From Trichopria drosophilae (taxonomy: Eukaryota > Arthropoda > Insecta > Hymenoptera > Diapriidae): a DNA stretch of 64,000 nucleotides. Positions 46,862-57,316 of the stretch are shown piece after piece. A model generated the notes under the pieces. The model saw only the letters and a list, made by a program, of their open reading frames with translations, was not told the DNA's origin and searched no databases. Made by a program: the position numbers and the translations under genes. Each line of letters opens with the position of its first letter. Position 1 is the first letter of the stretch. Location: positions 91,507,001 to 91,571,000 of the forward strand of contig CM059587.1 in assembly GCA_030407085.1 (NCBI GenBank), in the 5' to 3' direction.

Positions 46862-48334
46862 GGTAAATCTTTACAAAACGGGCAACCTCGCAAATAAAAA
46901 ATTAACTACACTATTTCGATGTATTTTTGCCCGCTGATTACGAATATGATCATAAAAATTGGGGGTCAGACGTATTGAAGTCGCTATGTTGAAAAAACGG
47001 CCAAAAAATGGGTATTTTGTTAGTTTTTTGTATTTATTTTGATAACTAAGCCTCAGCCGAAAAAATGTTTCAAACAAAAATTGTAGAGCGGAAAATTCTG
47101 TACAAAAAAAGGTTTTAAACTTTGGTTTCGTTATCCCAACGGTAAGGCTGCAAATGAGCGCCGAAAGTGCGTATAATGTGTTTTTGATGATGCCCTTGGT
47201 CTGCATTTGGAGGTTAGTCCAGTATAAAAAGGGGGGCCTGGGGCGGAGCCCCCCAGCACGCAAGCACTCCCTAGGTTCACGCATTACCTTTCGAACGGAA
47301 GGAAATAATATGTTGTGAAATCTTAAGACAATGGGTACACCAAGGGGTGCTTGCGTAATGGGGGGCTCCGCCCCCCAGACCCCCCTTTTTTGTACTAGCC
47401 TAACCTCCAACCACGGAGATATGGAAGACAATCGAACCCACGTGATATTTGATGTTCGTGTGGAGGTCAAAGTAGGATAATCGTCTGCGATACCGGGAAA
47501 TGGATTCTTCCGGGCGAGGATTACAGGGGCACCGAATGGTCACGTGGATTTGATTGTCTTTTATATCTTCATGGTTGGAGGTTAGGCTAGTATAAAAAAG
47601 GGAGTCTGGGGGGCGGAGCCCCCAGCTCACAAGCATCCCGTACGTTTACGCATTGTCTAAAGATTTTTATGTACGTCTTTTCGGTGCGTAAAGTATACTT
47701 GTGCGTAAAGTAAACTTTACGCACTCGATTATACTTTACGCACGAAAAAGCCGTACGTAAACAATATTTCGGCACACGTGTGTGTGTGTGTAAAGTTCTT
47801 TACGCATACGCCCTTGTATCGAAAACTACTATTTTATAATAGCCTAACATCTAACCACAAAGGTGTGGTTAATAATCAAACTCACGTGTGATTTGGGTAG
47901 GTTTGACTATCGCGATCCCTTCTTCTAGGTTTTTTTTTATCGTAGTGTTCTTCCACTACCTGGTTTTTGTCCGCCCCGGGTATATATCCGGAGTCACAAT
48001 ACCTTGCAGAAATCCATTATGGATACTTTCGGCGCTCATTTGCAGCCGTACTGTTGGGATAATAAAAAAAATGTATACAACCTTTTTTGTAGATCATTTT
48101 CCGCTCTACTATTTTTATTTGAAATATTTTTTCGTCAGAGGTATTTATTTGAGATAAATGCAAAAAACTAAAAAAATCAAGTTTTTTGGCTGTTTTATCA
48201 AAATAGCGGCCAAGATATTGCCGAGCGCCAATTTTTATCATCATATTCGTTTTCAGGAGGCAAAAATACATCGAAATATAGTGTACTTAAATTTTGTTTG
48301 CGAGGATGCTCGTTTTGTAAAGGTTTACCCGAAT
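46862..48334. mobile_element. 1.47-kb foldback element
   Basis: Arms of about 310-330 bp (46862-47185 and 48005-48334) are mirror images: CTTTACAAAACGGGCAACC against CTTTACAAAACGAGCATCC, both with TTTCGATGTATTTTTGCC. The centre has three copies, in both orientations, of a GC-rich block (GGGGGCGGAGCCCCC beside AGGTTAG and TATAAAAA) near 47209, 47360 and 47575, plus a nested palindrome. The 199-codon minus frame 46871-47470 runs through an arm and the GC block and has no recognisable domain. Family pieces also occur at 30.7 and 38.6 kb. Confidence 0.8.
47671..47756. repeat. Nested palindrome of GTGCGTAAAGT motifs
   Basis: Two GTGCGTAAAGT motifs (47684, 47701) are followed by two reversed copies (ACTTTACGCAC ending at 47724 and at 47742). 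Outer arms add GTACG..TTTTCG on both sides. The 86 bp could form a cruciform. A further GTAAAGTTCTTTACGC hairpin follows at about 47791. Confidence 0.85.
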
Positions 48335-49015
48335 TTTAAAAATATTTTTGTAATGAAAGAGCCATATAAAATGTAATGTAAACTTTAAACTTGGTTTATA
48401 TTTTCGCACTCTTCTCAGAATAAAAAATAAATAACGGTGCTTCATTTGCAGGAGGACAAGCTTATATAACAGTTGATGCCGTTTTTGTTTTGAAGAAATT
48501 ATTTTATCTTGGCGATTGTTATAGTTTTCGAGATTCATGATTAGAATTCTGAATTCAGAAGAACAAAAAAAAAATAACAAAATAACTGCTCATATATATG
48601 TAGCACGAAAATATAGAATTATAATCTGACTTGTAAAAGAATACGTTCTGAAAAAGAAGTATAATGAATGTTAATGACATCGCGGATTATGCATTTTATT
48701 AATATAAATTTTCGACATTATATGCTATATAAAATATAGTGTACACTATGCATATCTGTAGGAATCAATCGACACCTCTTAAGAAAATTATGTAATTTCA
48801 ACATTTTTACGAAGAATGCTATATTTGAATATTTAATTCTAAACAAAGCATTTTATTTAAAATATTTCACCGATTTCATTTGAAATATTTACTTGCGGCA
48901 GCACACACAATACAAATGACCAAATATATCTTTGAAAACAAATCGAAGAAAGTCCAATTAACAGTTTTCTCATTATAAGGCGCGTGTTATTACTCGTTAA
49001 GAGTGATAATTCACC
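48335..49015. other. Intergenic, no gene seen
   Basis: AT-rich, no repeat or frame with recognisable content. Confidence 0.45.
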
Positions 49016-49017
49016 TA

Positions 49018-50211
49018 CACTGTAAAAAAAAATCGTGTAAAATCACAACGTGGAGCGTGGGCTCGAAAATTACCAACCTCTAACGCAGTGATTTTACAAT
49101 CGGAATGTAAAATTACTGCCTAGTCTCGAACTTTTACTTTCGGACAACAACATTTTACAGGTTATGGGCGATTTTCCAGTCCGTGTTGTAAAATTCCAAT
49201 CGAACGATTAAATTTGTAGGTTAACCGTAGATTTTACAGGTTATGGGCAATTTTCCGGCTCGCTTTGTAAAATTTCAACCCAACGATGAAATTTACACAT
49301 TAATTCTAGTTTTAATAGGCATCCTCATTTCAGGATTGTAATTTGTTTCTTCCGAGCTTATACATATATGTAATACATTACTTTTATACAGTATGAAATG
49401 TGCTCAAAACAACTAGAATGGAAAGAGCTAGATCCTTAAATGAAAAGGCTTATTTATAGGATGCATTAATTTTCCGGCGTCCAATGTTAAAAAATACTTA
49501 ATGGGTGAAAACATAAATAATTAATGATAATTTTCCAAAGAAAAAACGTGAAATGCAATTAACCCTTTGAAGCATACATTTTTCCTTATATGGAAAACAG
49601 CTGAAATTTCTTACTCGGGGGTTTTGGGGGTCGCTCAACAACAATGAATAACAATAACTAACAATAAACAATAATCGTAATGGTGGATTTCTATTTTCCA
49701 ATCGTACATACACCTTCGAGGCACGTTGCGCGACGAATGAATTGATGCCGGTTTGTTTGGCAAGCTTTCGGTTCGATTTTATGTCACTGTGGCGCTACTA
49801 ATCAGGGGTTACACCACGGAGCATAAAATCACAGATTGACACGACATTTTTACCATCCACTAAATAATTTTATAATTTACGCCTGTAGAATCGCATTGTT
49901 AAAGTATTAATATTACGACACGTTTCCTATTTTTACTAGGAAAATGTAATGTTGTATGTATTCTTGTATATTTCCTTCTGATTGTAAAATTACTGCGTTC
50001 ATCGTGGGCTCGAAAAATTACCTATGTACAATGTAGTGAAAGTACACAGTCTAGTATTTTTCCTATGCTCGACGTTGTAAATTTACAAGGCGGCGGTAAA
50101 ACCCTAACCTCACTTCGGTAAAATATCAACGCTCAATGTAGTGTTATTACCAAACTTTCATGAATGAAATTTACCACTGCTGTGTAAATTTCATTTTCAT
50201 TTTTTACAGTG
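49018..50211. mobile_element. TA-flanked element with CACTGTAAAAAA termini
   Basis: Left end CACTGTAAAAAAAAATCG and right end TTTTTTACAGTG are inverted, with TA on both sides (49016-49017, 50212-50213), as for Tc1/mariner-type MITEs. The interior repeats TGTAAAATTACTGC, CGTGGGCTCGAAAATTACC and related phrases at both ends. A nested fragment at 49559-49640 (TTAACCCTTTGAAGCATAC) matches the left end of the element at 50831. Confidence 0.78.
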
Positions 50212-50213
50212 TA

Positions 50214-50830
50214 GAGTGGATCAATTTTCACCCCATAATGAAAATGAATTTGCACTACAACTGTAGACATTTTCGTAAATCTCTTTACATTTAATACTGC
50301 GGGAATAGCTTTGTGTTTTTATCTCCGAGCTTTTGTCTAAGTAGATATTATGCAGACATATGCATATGTACGTGAAGCTGGGGACTTCAGTTACCTATTA
50401 CTGAAACAACTAAAAAGATTCTAACAACCAAAATTATTTTGTTAAACACTTAGCTGAGTCGTCATTTTTGGCATTGAGCATTTTTTGGTTCTGGTGTCGA
50501 CGCCCCCGAAAAATTTGAGAAATATTGAAAAAAATGAAGTAAAGTCGCCACAGATATATAAAGAAATAAGAATTTATTGATTTCAAATCCCACGGTTGTG
50601 GTACCTTAACTGTCCAAACAGAAATCTCTGATCATATCAAGCGTGGCTGATAAAGTGCTTAGAGTAGGTATTTAATTTTTTATAAATACCTGATTTTCAA
50701 TAGTTAGTTTTGCACTGTCAGCGCTATGATAGACGTGGAATAAAATGTAATTTTTCCATTCAGATTGCATATAAAACCACATGAGACGAAATTGTTTATA
50801 ACAAATTGTTATATCAAGCTACAACGCCGC
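50214..50830. other. Spacer between two elements
   Basis: AT-rich, no gene or repeat recognised. Confidence 0.45.
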
Positions 50831-51747
50831 TTAACCCTTTGCGGCATACATTTTTTTTTACATGGAAAATAACTGAAACTTTTTACTCGGAGGTTTTTGG
50901 GGTCCCTGATTACGAATTAGAAGTCACATTTTGAAAATTCAGAATGGCGGATTCAATATGGAGGGCGAATTTTTTAAAATTCATCGGATTCGCTTGAAAT
51001 TTGTTACTCGGGGTTTTTTGGGGTCGCTAATTGCGAATCAGACGTTAGTTTTAATAAATTAAAAATGGCAAATCGATTTTATCAGCCAAAAATGTTGAAA
51101 ACTGCTTGATATTACCCGTTATTATTTTTACCAAGGTAAAAGTGATAGATCAAACATGCCGGACAAACATTTTACAAACTACTCCATTTGAAGAAAATTT
51201 TATATTGGAGGGTTTTCAGGAACGCTGATTACGAATCCGAGGATAATGTTATAAAATTCCGGATTCAATGGATTTGACAAAATTAACGTTGGATTCGTAA
51301 TCAGAGATCCCGAAAACCCTCGAGTAACAAATTTTGTTAAAAATGAGACATTTAACATTTTTTTTTGTTCGACATATTGGATCCGCTATTTTGAATTTGG
51401 TGAAACTAACATCGGATTCGTAATCACCTACTCCCAAAACCTCCGAGTAACACATTTTGTTGAAAATGAGGCATTTTAAAATTTTGTTAGCCGCCATATT
51501 GAATCCGTCATTTTGAATTCGTAAAACTAACATTGGAGACGCGATCAGCGACCCCAAAAACCATTATAAATAAATCTATAGTAAAAAAAACGTGCAATTT
51601 TCAAAAATGGATTTATTCGAAAAAACACCGTTTTTTCAATTTTATTTGTTAATAACAAATATAATAATAATAATAAACGATAAAATTATTTTTTTTATAG
51701 TTAGTTAGGTAATACAACGTATGTACCTCTATGCCGCAAAGGGTTAA
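50831..51747. mobile_element. piggyBac-like MITE, TTAA-flanked
   Basis: TTAA at both edges (50831-50834, 51744-51747). Termini CCCTTTGCGGCATA are perfectly inverted over 14 bp. Interior: forward units (GGGGTCCCTGATTACGAATT, CAGAATGGCGGATTCAATAT) up to about 51250, then inverted units (GGATCCGCTATTTTGAATTT, GCCGCCATATTGAATCCG). It is thus a foldback of short tandem units. No transposase. Confidence 0.9.
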
Positions 51748-52424
51748 ATAATAAAGTTTGTCTTATAATCCCCTGATCAGAACACGATCAGGCAACGACT
51801 ACATTGTCCGGATAAGATGCGGGCTATAGTCCCTTGATGAGATTCTGGTCCGAAAGTTATAAGGCGTACCTTATCAGATGCTCCTACTTACTGTCTCATC
51901 AGATCATAATCAGTCAATGTTAATACACACTTTATCAGACACGTCCGATTGCTGTCTGTTCAGGCCCTGATCATTTTTCCTAGACACATTTCTGCTCAGG
52001 ATATTAAACAATTTTGAAATTAATTGTGCGCAAATTCCACCATCAAGGGCTACGTGATCTTCCCAAAAGGATTTTTTAATTTTATATTTAAAATCTTTTA
52101 AATTTGAATGATTAATAAAGCCCGTTTTTATAATTTCGTTATTCAAATATCACTATTTTCTTGCTTTTTAAAGTTGTGACTAACACTTTTCAAAATAGCT
52201 AAAATAATGTATCGTGATTGACAATCTGCAAAATTTTGTCATTAATATGTATAATTGCTTATTGTTCTTACTGTAGATAATTGCAAACGAAATGTATAAC
52301 TGGTAAACCCCCAAATTAGCTAATAGCTTAAAAGAGTTGTTAAAGTGTAATTTGTCATCAGTTTTCCACGTTACATTGGTAGCTACGATCGAATTTCTTT
52401 TACACTATTTACATCCCGGTCAAA
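51748..52424 (+). promoter_or_regulatory. Upstream region of gene E, conserved with gene F
   Basis: From about 52070 the sequence parallels 55810-56157 upstream of F: AAAGCCCGTTTTTATAA, AATTGCAAACGAAATGTATA, CAAATTAGCTAATA and TAATTTGTCATCAGTTTT occur in the same order. Part of this is duplication ancestry. No clear TATA box at the usual distance is seen. The part before 52070 shows nothing specific. Confidence 0.55.
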
Positions 52425-53397
52425 ATGAAAATTGTTCTACTCTGTGGATTACTTTATTTAGGGGTTAGTAAATTATAACAAAATTGTAACATTATTGTTA
52501 ACAATTTATAGGCCTGCAAATTAATTTAAAATTAATATTTGATATTTACGTAGGCTATCACTGTGAATTCATATTCACAAAATGCAATTAGGGAATTCTA
52601 TAAAATTTGCGGTGTAGAAATGGGATATAGTGCAGGTAAAAATTTTAATTATACTTTAACAGTTATATATTAATTGCATATAATATTCAAACTACCTACA
52701 AACTATAGACAAATTTATTACTTTTATTTTACAGAAACCGTAGGGAGCATGTTCAAACATTTTGATCCACAATTTGGCTGCGTAACCGTTTGCGTTATGA
52801 AAAAGATTGGCGACGTAAGTAATGATATTAATTTAGATTTTGAAAAAAATTTTTAATTTTTAAATGAAAATTTCGAGAAAATATATAACGAAATCATTAA
52901 TATTAACAATATATCAATAAATTTTGATTAAGTTTTATTTGTCGCCAATTCCTACTGTTCAGTTATGATATATTCAAAATGTTTACAAATGTTTTTAAAC
53001 AAATTAATTTAACTATTAATTAAATTATTTTCAGTGGAATAATGAGTCTCAGAACATAGATAAGGAGCATGTAATGAAACTCGTAAAGGCTAACAAAGCA
53101 ATGGCAAACGAAAAAATAATGAGTGGTGTAGAAAATTGCATTGATCAGGGTTAGTAATTTGATACGTCTTCATTCATATAGTATATTACATTAAATGTAA
53201 ATATTCAGAACTAATTAAATTTAAAAAATTTATTTTTTAAGAAATTAAAATCTTATATTAAAAATGCTGTTCCAGGTAATCGACAACAAACTGAGTGTGC
53301 GAAGGGCCTGGAATATGTTCAGTGCGTTTGGAATATGACAAAGGAATATCGTCAGCAGTCAAGTCCAAGCTCTACAACTCCAGCAAACATAAAATAA
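52425..53397 (+). CDS. Odorant-binding protein E (five exons)
   Basis: PBP/GOBP-family secreted carrier; ligand unknown. Exons: 52425-52463, 52554-52635, 52735-52814, 53035-53149, 53276-53397 (438 nt, 145 aa), phases 0/1/0/1. Signal peptide about residues 1-17 (MKIVLLCGLLYLGAITV). Cysteines at 32, 56, 60, 102, 113 and 122 (spacing 23-3-41-10-8). Exon 3 reads DPQFGCVTVCVMKKIGD and exon 4 starts with Trp68. The tail after C6 is extended by 23 residues and rich in Ser, Thr, Gln and Pro (SSPSSTTPA). Intron 1 has a GTTAGT donor, as in F. All introns are short (90-220 bp). It is the upstream member of a recent duplicate pair with F. AATAAA at 53470. Confidence 0.93.
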
Positions 53398-53469
53398 TTT
53401 TGATTTAATGCATATACTAAATTCGAGATAAAACAATGTGTCATATAAAATATATACCGTTGAATTTAT

Positions 53470-53475
53470 AATAAA
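53470..53475 (+). terminator. Polyadenylation signal of gene E
   Basis: AATAAA about 70 bp after the stop; the same position is conserved after gene F. Confidence 0.8.
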
Positions 53476-53696
53476 ATGTTATTAAAAGGAAAACGATTAG
53501 AATTATATTATGTGTTTCTTCAGCATTATCCTTTTTTCAGTTTTCACATTTTTCGAATATTAATTTCTTCTGCCTTATCTACTGACGGATTTTGCGAAGG
53601 GATGGTTAATTAGGAAAGGAAATATATCTGACCCATATTGATTATCATTTAAAGGTACAATCATTTTTTGATTAATTTGTTAGACCTCTTGTCTCA

Positions 53697-53719
53697 ACAG
53701 AACAGAACAGAACAGAACG
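53697..53719. repeat. (AACAG)n short tandem repeat
   Basis: About four and a half AACAG units. Confidence 0.85.
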
Positions 53720-53776
53720 GAAATCAAAATTACAACACTTATGAAGACCTCTAAAGTAGGCAGTTGTCAACCACAT

Positions 53777-54010
53777 TATAATTTTATCTAGATATTACTA
53801 AACCACTAAGACATAATATAAAATCACTTCTCATCTCAATTAAAAAACCCTATAAAGCAGTAGGTCCCCAAACTATTAGTCGTTGGTTAAAAATGTCCTA
53901 AGAGCATGTGGCATTGATAAGGAATATACAGATCACAATACCAGATATGCTGCTACCTCCAAGGCGTATAAAAGAGGATTTGATTTAAATGTAATCAGAA
54001 ACACTATACA
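53777..54010 (+). pseudogene. Tyrosine-recombinase fragment
   Basis: The frame reads YLDITKPLRHNIKSLLISIK then KPYKAVGPQTISRWLKM, shifts frame, and continues VLRACGIDKEYTDHNTRYAA then TSKAYKRGFDLNVIRNTI. HNTRYAAT matches the H-x-x-R box (usually HSTRHAST) of the tyrosine recombinases of DIRS/Crypton-like elements that are common in insects. The first catalytic Arg region and the C-terminal Tyr are not seen. It is a broken relic in the E-F spacer. Confidence 0.7.
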
Positions 54011-54467
54011 GGTTGGTCTAAAAGTTCTTAGTTTTTGCGAAATTTTATAATCGCCCAATGGTTGCATCTAATGGCGGTTTTTGTAATGCAGAATTAGGAA
54101 ATAACTCTTTTTAGTTATTATTATTTTCTTTTCCCATAACATATATAAAATTATAACACGACAAAAAAACACTAAATTATTTACTCTGAATATATACGTT
54201 AGTAATCCAGGGAACGAGACGAGAAGTATAATTGTATGATGAAACGAACTTACATGGAAGTGCAGTTCGATCGAACGGCAAAGTTTCTGTACATTCTGAA
54301 CGCCACTACATCTTTTTAAAAAGTAATGAAAATTAAAAAAAAAAATTAATACATATATAGTAATCCTAAACATTTCTTTCATAAAAATAACATTTAATGA
54401 AAAAAAAATCTCATACATTAAATCTCACTTAATGAAGTTTAACAATGGATACAACATCGCTAATATA

Positions 54468-55432
54468 CAGGGTGTTCGAAAAGTATGGAAACGGTCCTGT
54501 AACTTTTGAAAGAAAAGATATTTCGAAAATTGCTGAAATACGTGAAACGATTTTTCAAAAAATCTATTTTTTTTTCGTGGGGTTCTACCCCCCCCCGGCC
54601 CAAGGAGGGGGGGGGGCGTGGGGCACGAGAGGGGCTGAATATCTTCGAGATGGGTTGAGTGGGGGCTCATTTGAAAGGTATTTTCGAGACGAATTCAAAA
54701 CACTAGCTGCGATCAATTTTTAGCGGTCATAATCGACTTTTAAAACTTTTAATCTAGTAACTTTTGAACAAATGAAGGTTTTGACAATTGCCGAATTAAG
54801 CGAAACCATTTTTCAAAAATATCTATTTTTACTTGTTTTTGAGGTTAGAAAAAATGTAAGGTGATGAATGGATTCGTGTTTGGGAGGCCAAAATACATCG
54901 GATAGCATAAAAAGCCCTATAAACATGCACCGCATTTTTATTTTAGGCAAGTTTTCAAATTTTTTCCAACAAATTAAGAGCTCCCGGACGCTATATTGCA
55001 ACGACCATTTTGGATTTTGCAAATGCGCCCTCGGCATTCGAAAGTAGAGACCTTAAGCTGTAAAATGAGCCTCATTCGTATTTTTTGGTTGTTTTTAATT
55101 GTAGGCAGAGCAGTGTTCGGTTAACGTGGAATGTCCCATGTATACATATATTTTATTAATTTAAAATGGCTGAAATAAAATGTCGAATCATTTTTCTGAA
55201 ATGTACTCGGATTTGAATGCAATTCGTTAGTTGCAGACCCACTCGACCCATGTTGCCATTTAAGGTATTCATCCCCCCTCGTGCCCCACGTCCCCCTTGG
55301 GGCGGGGGGGGGGGTGGAACCCCGCAGAAAAAATAGATTTTTTGAAAAACCGTTTCGCGTGTTTCAGCGCTTTTCAAAATATCTTTTCTTTCAAAATTTA
55401 CAGGACCGTTTCCATACTTTTCGGACACCCTG
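54468..55432. mobile_element. TA-flanked foldback element with ~195-bp arms
   Basis: Left CAGGGTGTTCGAAAAGTATG and right, on the other strand, CAGGGTGTCCGAAAAGTATG, with TA on both sides (54466-54467, 55433-55434). Arms mirror each other for about 195 bp, including a C/G-homopolymer part and GTGGGGCACGAG. No transposase. Frames at 54445-54723, 54425-54670, 55156-55473 and 55281-55505 derive from these arms and are not genes. Confidence 0.85.
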
Positions 55433-55434
55433 TA

Positions 55435-56157
55435 TTTATAGACTCTTATTTCAAGCTTCCTTCGTGGTAACATATCGATTTGATCGGGACATTAGCTATC
55501 GATAAAAAGATTAAAGCTATCTTGATGACTTTATAGTACAATTAAACCTCAAATCATATTAATACTTTTTACATATAATAAATTAATCAGACTTTTCTAA
55601 AAAGTCTATTAAAGATGTATGTAGGGCATTGGTTATGAATTTAACCAGCTAATAATCTAACTCTGATTTTAACTTGTAAATAGGTATAATCTAGAAAATA
55701 TTCTGATGAGTTTTCAGGCAACTCGGACAGATTCCTGCTCTGCGTGTTGAACAGTCATTTTTCCCATCAGGTGTTTATTCTCTGTTTCCTAATTTCTGAT
55801 CATTTTTTAATTTGATATTCAAAATCTTTTATAATTCAATGATAAACAAAGCCCGTTTTTATAAACTCTTTATTCAAATAACACTATCTTGTCGCTTTCT
55901 AAAATTGTGACTAAAACTTACTAATATCGCTAAAAGTAATATATCGTGATTTACAATCTACGAAATTTTGTCGTTAATAGGTATAATTGCTTATTATCTT
56001 CGCTGCAGACAATTGCAAACGAAATGTATAACTGGTAAATCCCCAAATTAGCTAATACCGCTTAAAAGTGTTGTTGTAATGTAATTTGTCATCAGTTTTA
56101 CACGTGACATTGTCAGCTACAATCGAATTTATTGTATACTATTTATATTCCGGCAAA
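55435..56157 (+). promoter_or_regulatory. Upstream region of gene F, conserved with gene E
   Basis: From about 55810 it matches 52070-52424. The sequence TATACTATTTATATTCCGG lies just before the ATG, but too close for a standard TATA box with a leader. The earlier part (55435-55800) shows nothing specific. Confidence 0.5.
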
Positions 56158-57116
56158 ATGAAAATTGTTCTACTTTGTGGATTACTTTGTTTTGGGGTTA
56201 GTAACTTATAAACAACCTTTTAGTTAAAAATTAATAAACCTGCAAATTAAGTTAAAATTAATGTCTGATGTTTACGTAGGCCATCACTGTGAATTCATAT
56301 TCACAAATTGCAATTAGGGAATTCTATAAAATATGCGGTGTAGAAATGGGGTATAGCGCAGGTAAACATTTTAATTGTATTTTAACAGTTATATATTAAT
56401 TGCACATTATATTTAAATTATTTGCAAACTGTGAATAAATTGATTATTTCTATTTTACAGAAACCGTTGGGAGCATGTTCAAACATTTTGATCCACAATT
56501 TGGCTGCGTAACCGTTTGCGTTTTGAAAAAAATTGGCAGTGTAAGTAATGACATTACAATTTGGTTTTTGAACAAAGAAATTGTTTATAGAATTTTCAAT
56601 GTGAAATAAGAATTTCGAGAAAATATACGACAAAATTATTATTAAATTTAGCTTTCACCAATTGATACTGTACAGTTACGATATATTCAAAATGTTTGTA
56701 AAAAATGAATTTAACGATTAATAAAATTATTTTCAGTGGAATAATGAGGCTCAGAACATAGATAAGGAGCATGTATTGAAACTCGTAAAGTCTAACAAAG
56801 CATATATGGCAAACGAAAAAATAATGAGTGGTGTAGAGCATTGCATTGATCAGGGTTAGTAATTTGATACTTCTTCATTGATATAGTATTTTACATTAAA
56901 TAGAAATATTCTGAAATAATTAAATTCAAAATATTATTTTTTTAATTAATTCATTTGATGAAATTGAACTCATATATTAAATATTCTGTTCCAGGCAATC
57001 GACAACAAACTGAATGTGCGAAGGGTCTGGAATATATTCAATGCGTTTGGAATATGTCGAAAGAATATCGTCAGCAATCACGTCCAACCTCTACAACCCC
57101 AGCAAATAGAGAATAA
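56158..57116 (+). CDS. Odorant-binding protein F (five exons)
   Basis: Near-duplicate of gene E: about 15 substitutions and one inserted Tyr (exon 4, NKAYMANEK against NKAMANEK). Exons: 56158-56196, 56280-56361, 56461-56540, 56737-56854, 56995-57116 (441 nt, 146 aa), phases 0/1/0/1. Signal peptide about residues 1-17 (MKIVLLCGLLCFGAITV). Cysteines at 32, 56, 60, 103, 114 and 123 (spacing 23-3-42-10-8). It shares the Ser/Thr/Pro tail, ending NRE rather than NIK. No stop or splice damage is seen, so both copies look functional. AATAAA at 57189. Confidence 0.93.
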
Positions 57117-57188
57117 GGTTGATGTAACGGGTATGCTAAAATTCGATATAAAAATAACGTGTCATATAAAATATACCGTTGAACTGAT

Positions 57189-57194
57189 AATAAA
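57189..57194 (+). terminator. Polyadenylation signal of gene F
   Basis: AATAAA about 70 bp after the stop, matching gene E. Confidence 0.8.
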
Positions 57195-57316
57195 ATGTCA
57201 TTAAGGAAAACGATCAGAACCATATTATGTGCCACCTCTTCAGCATTATCCTTTTTTCAGTCCCACATTTTTTCGAAAATTGTTTGTATCTGCGTTTCTA
57301 CTGACGGATTTTGAGT

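Noticed and set aside
46871..47470. 199-codon minus-strand frame, the longest in the window
   Set aside because: It runs through a foldback arm and a GC-rich inverted block, shows no domain, and its mirror copy at 48.0-48.3 kb does not keep the frame.
54068..54418. 116-codon minus-strand frame rich in Phe and Ile
   Set aside because: Low-complexity AT-rich translation beside the foldback at 54468; no domain or conserved neighbour.
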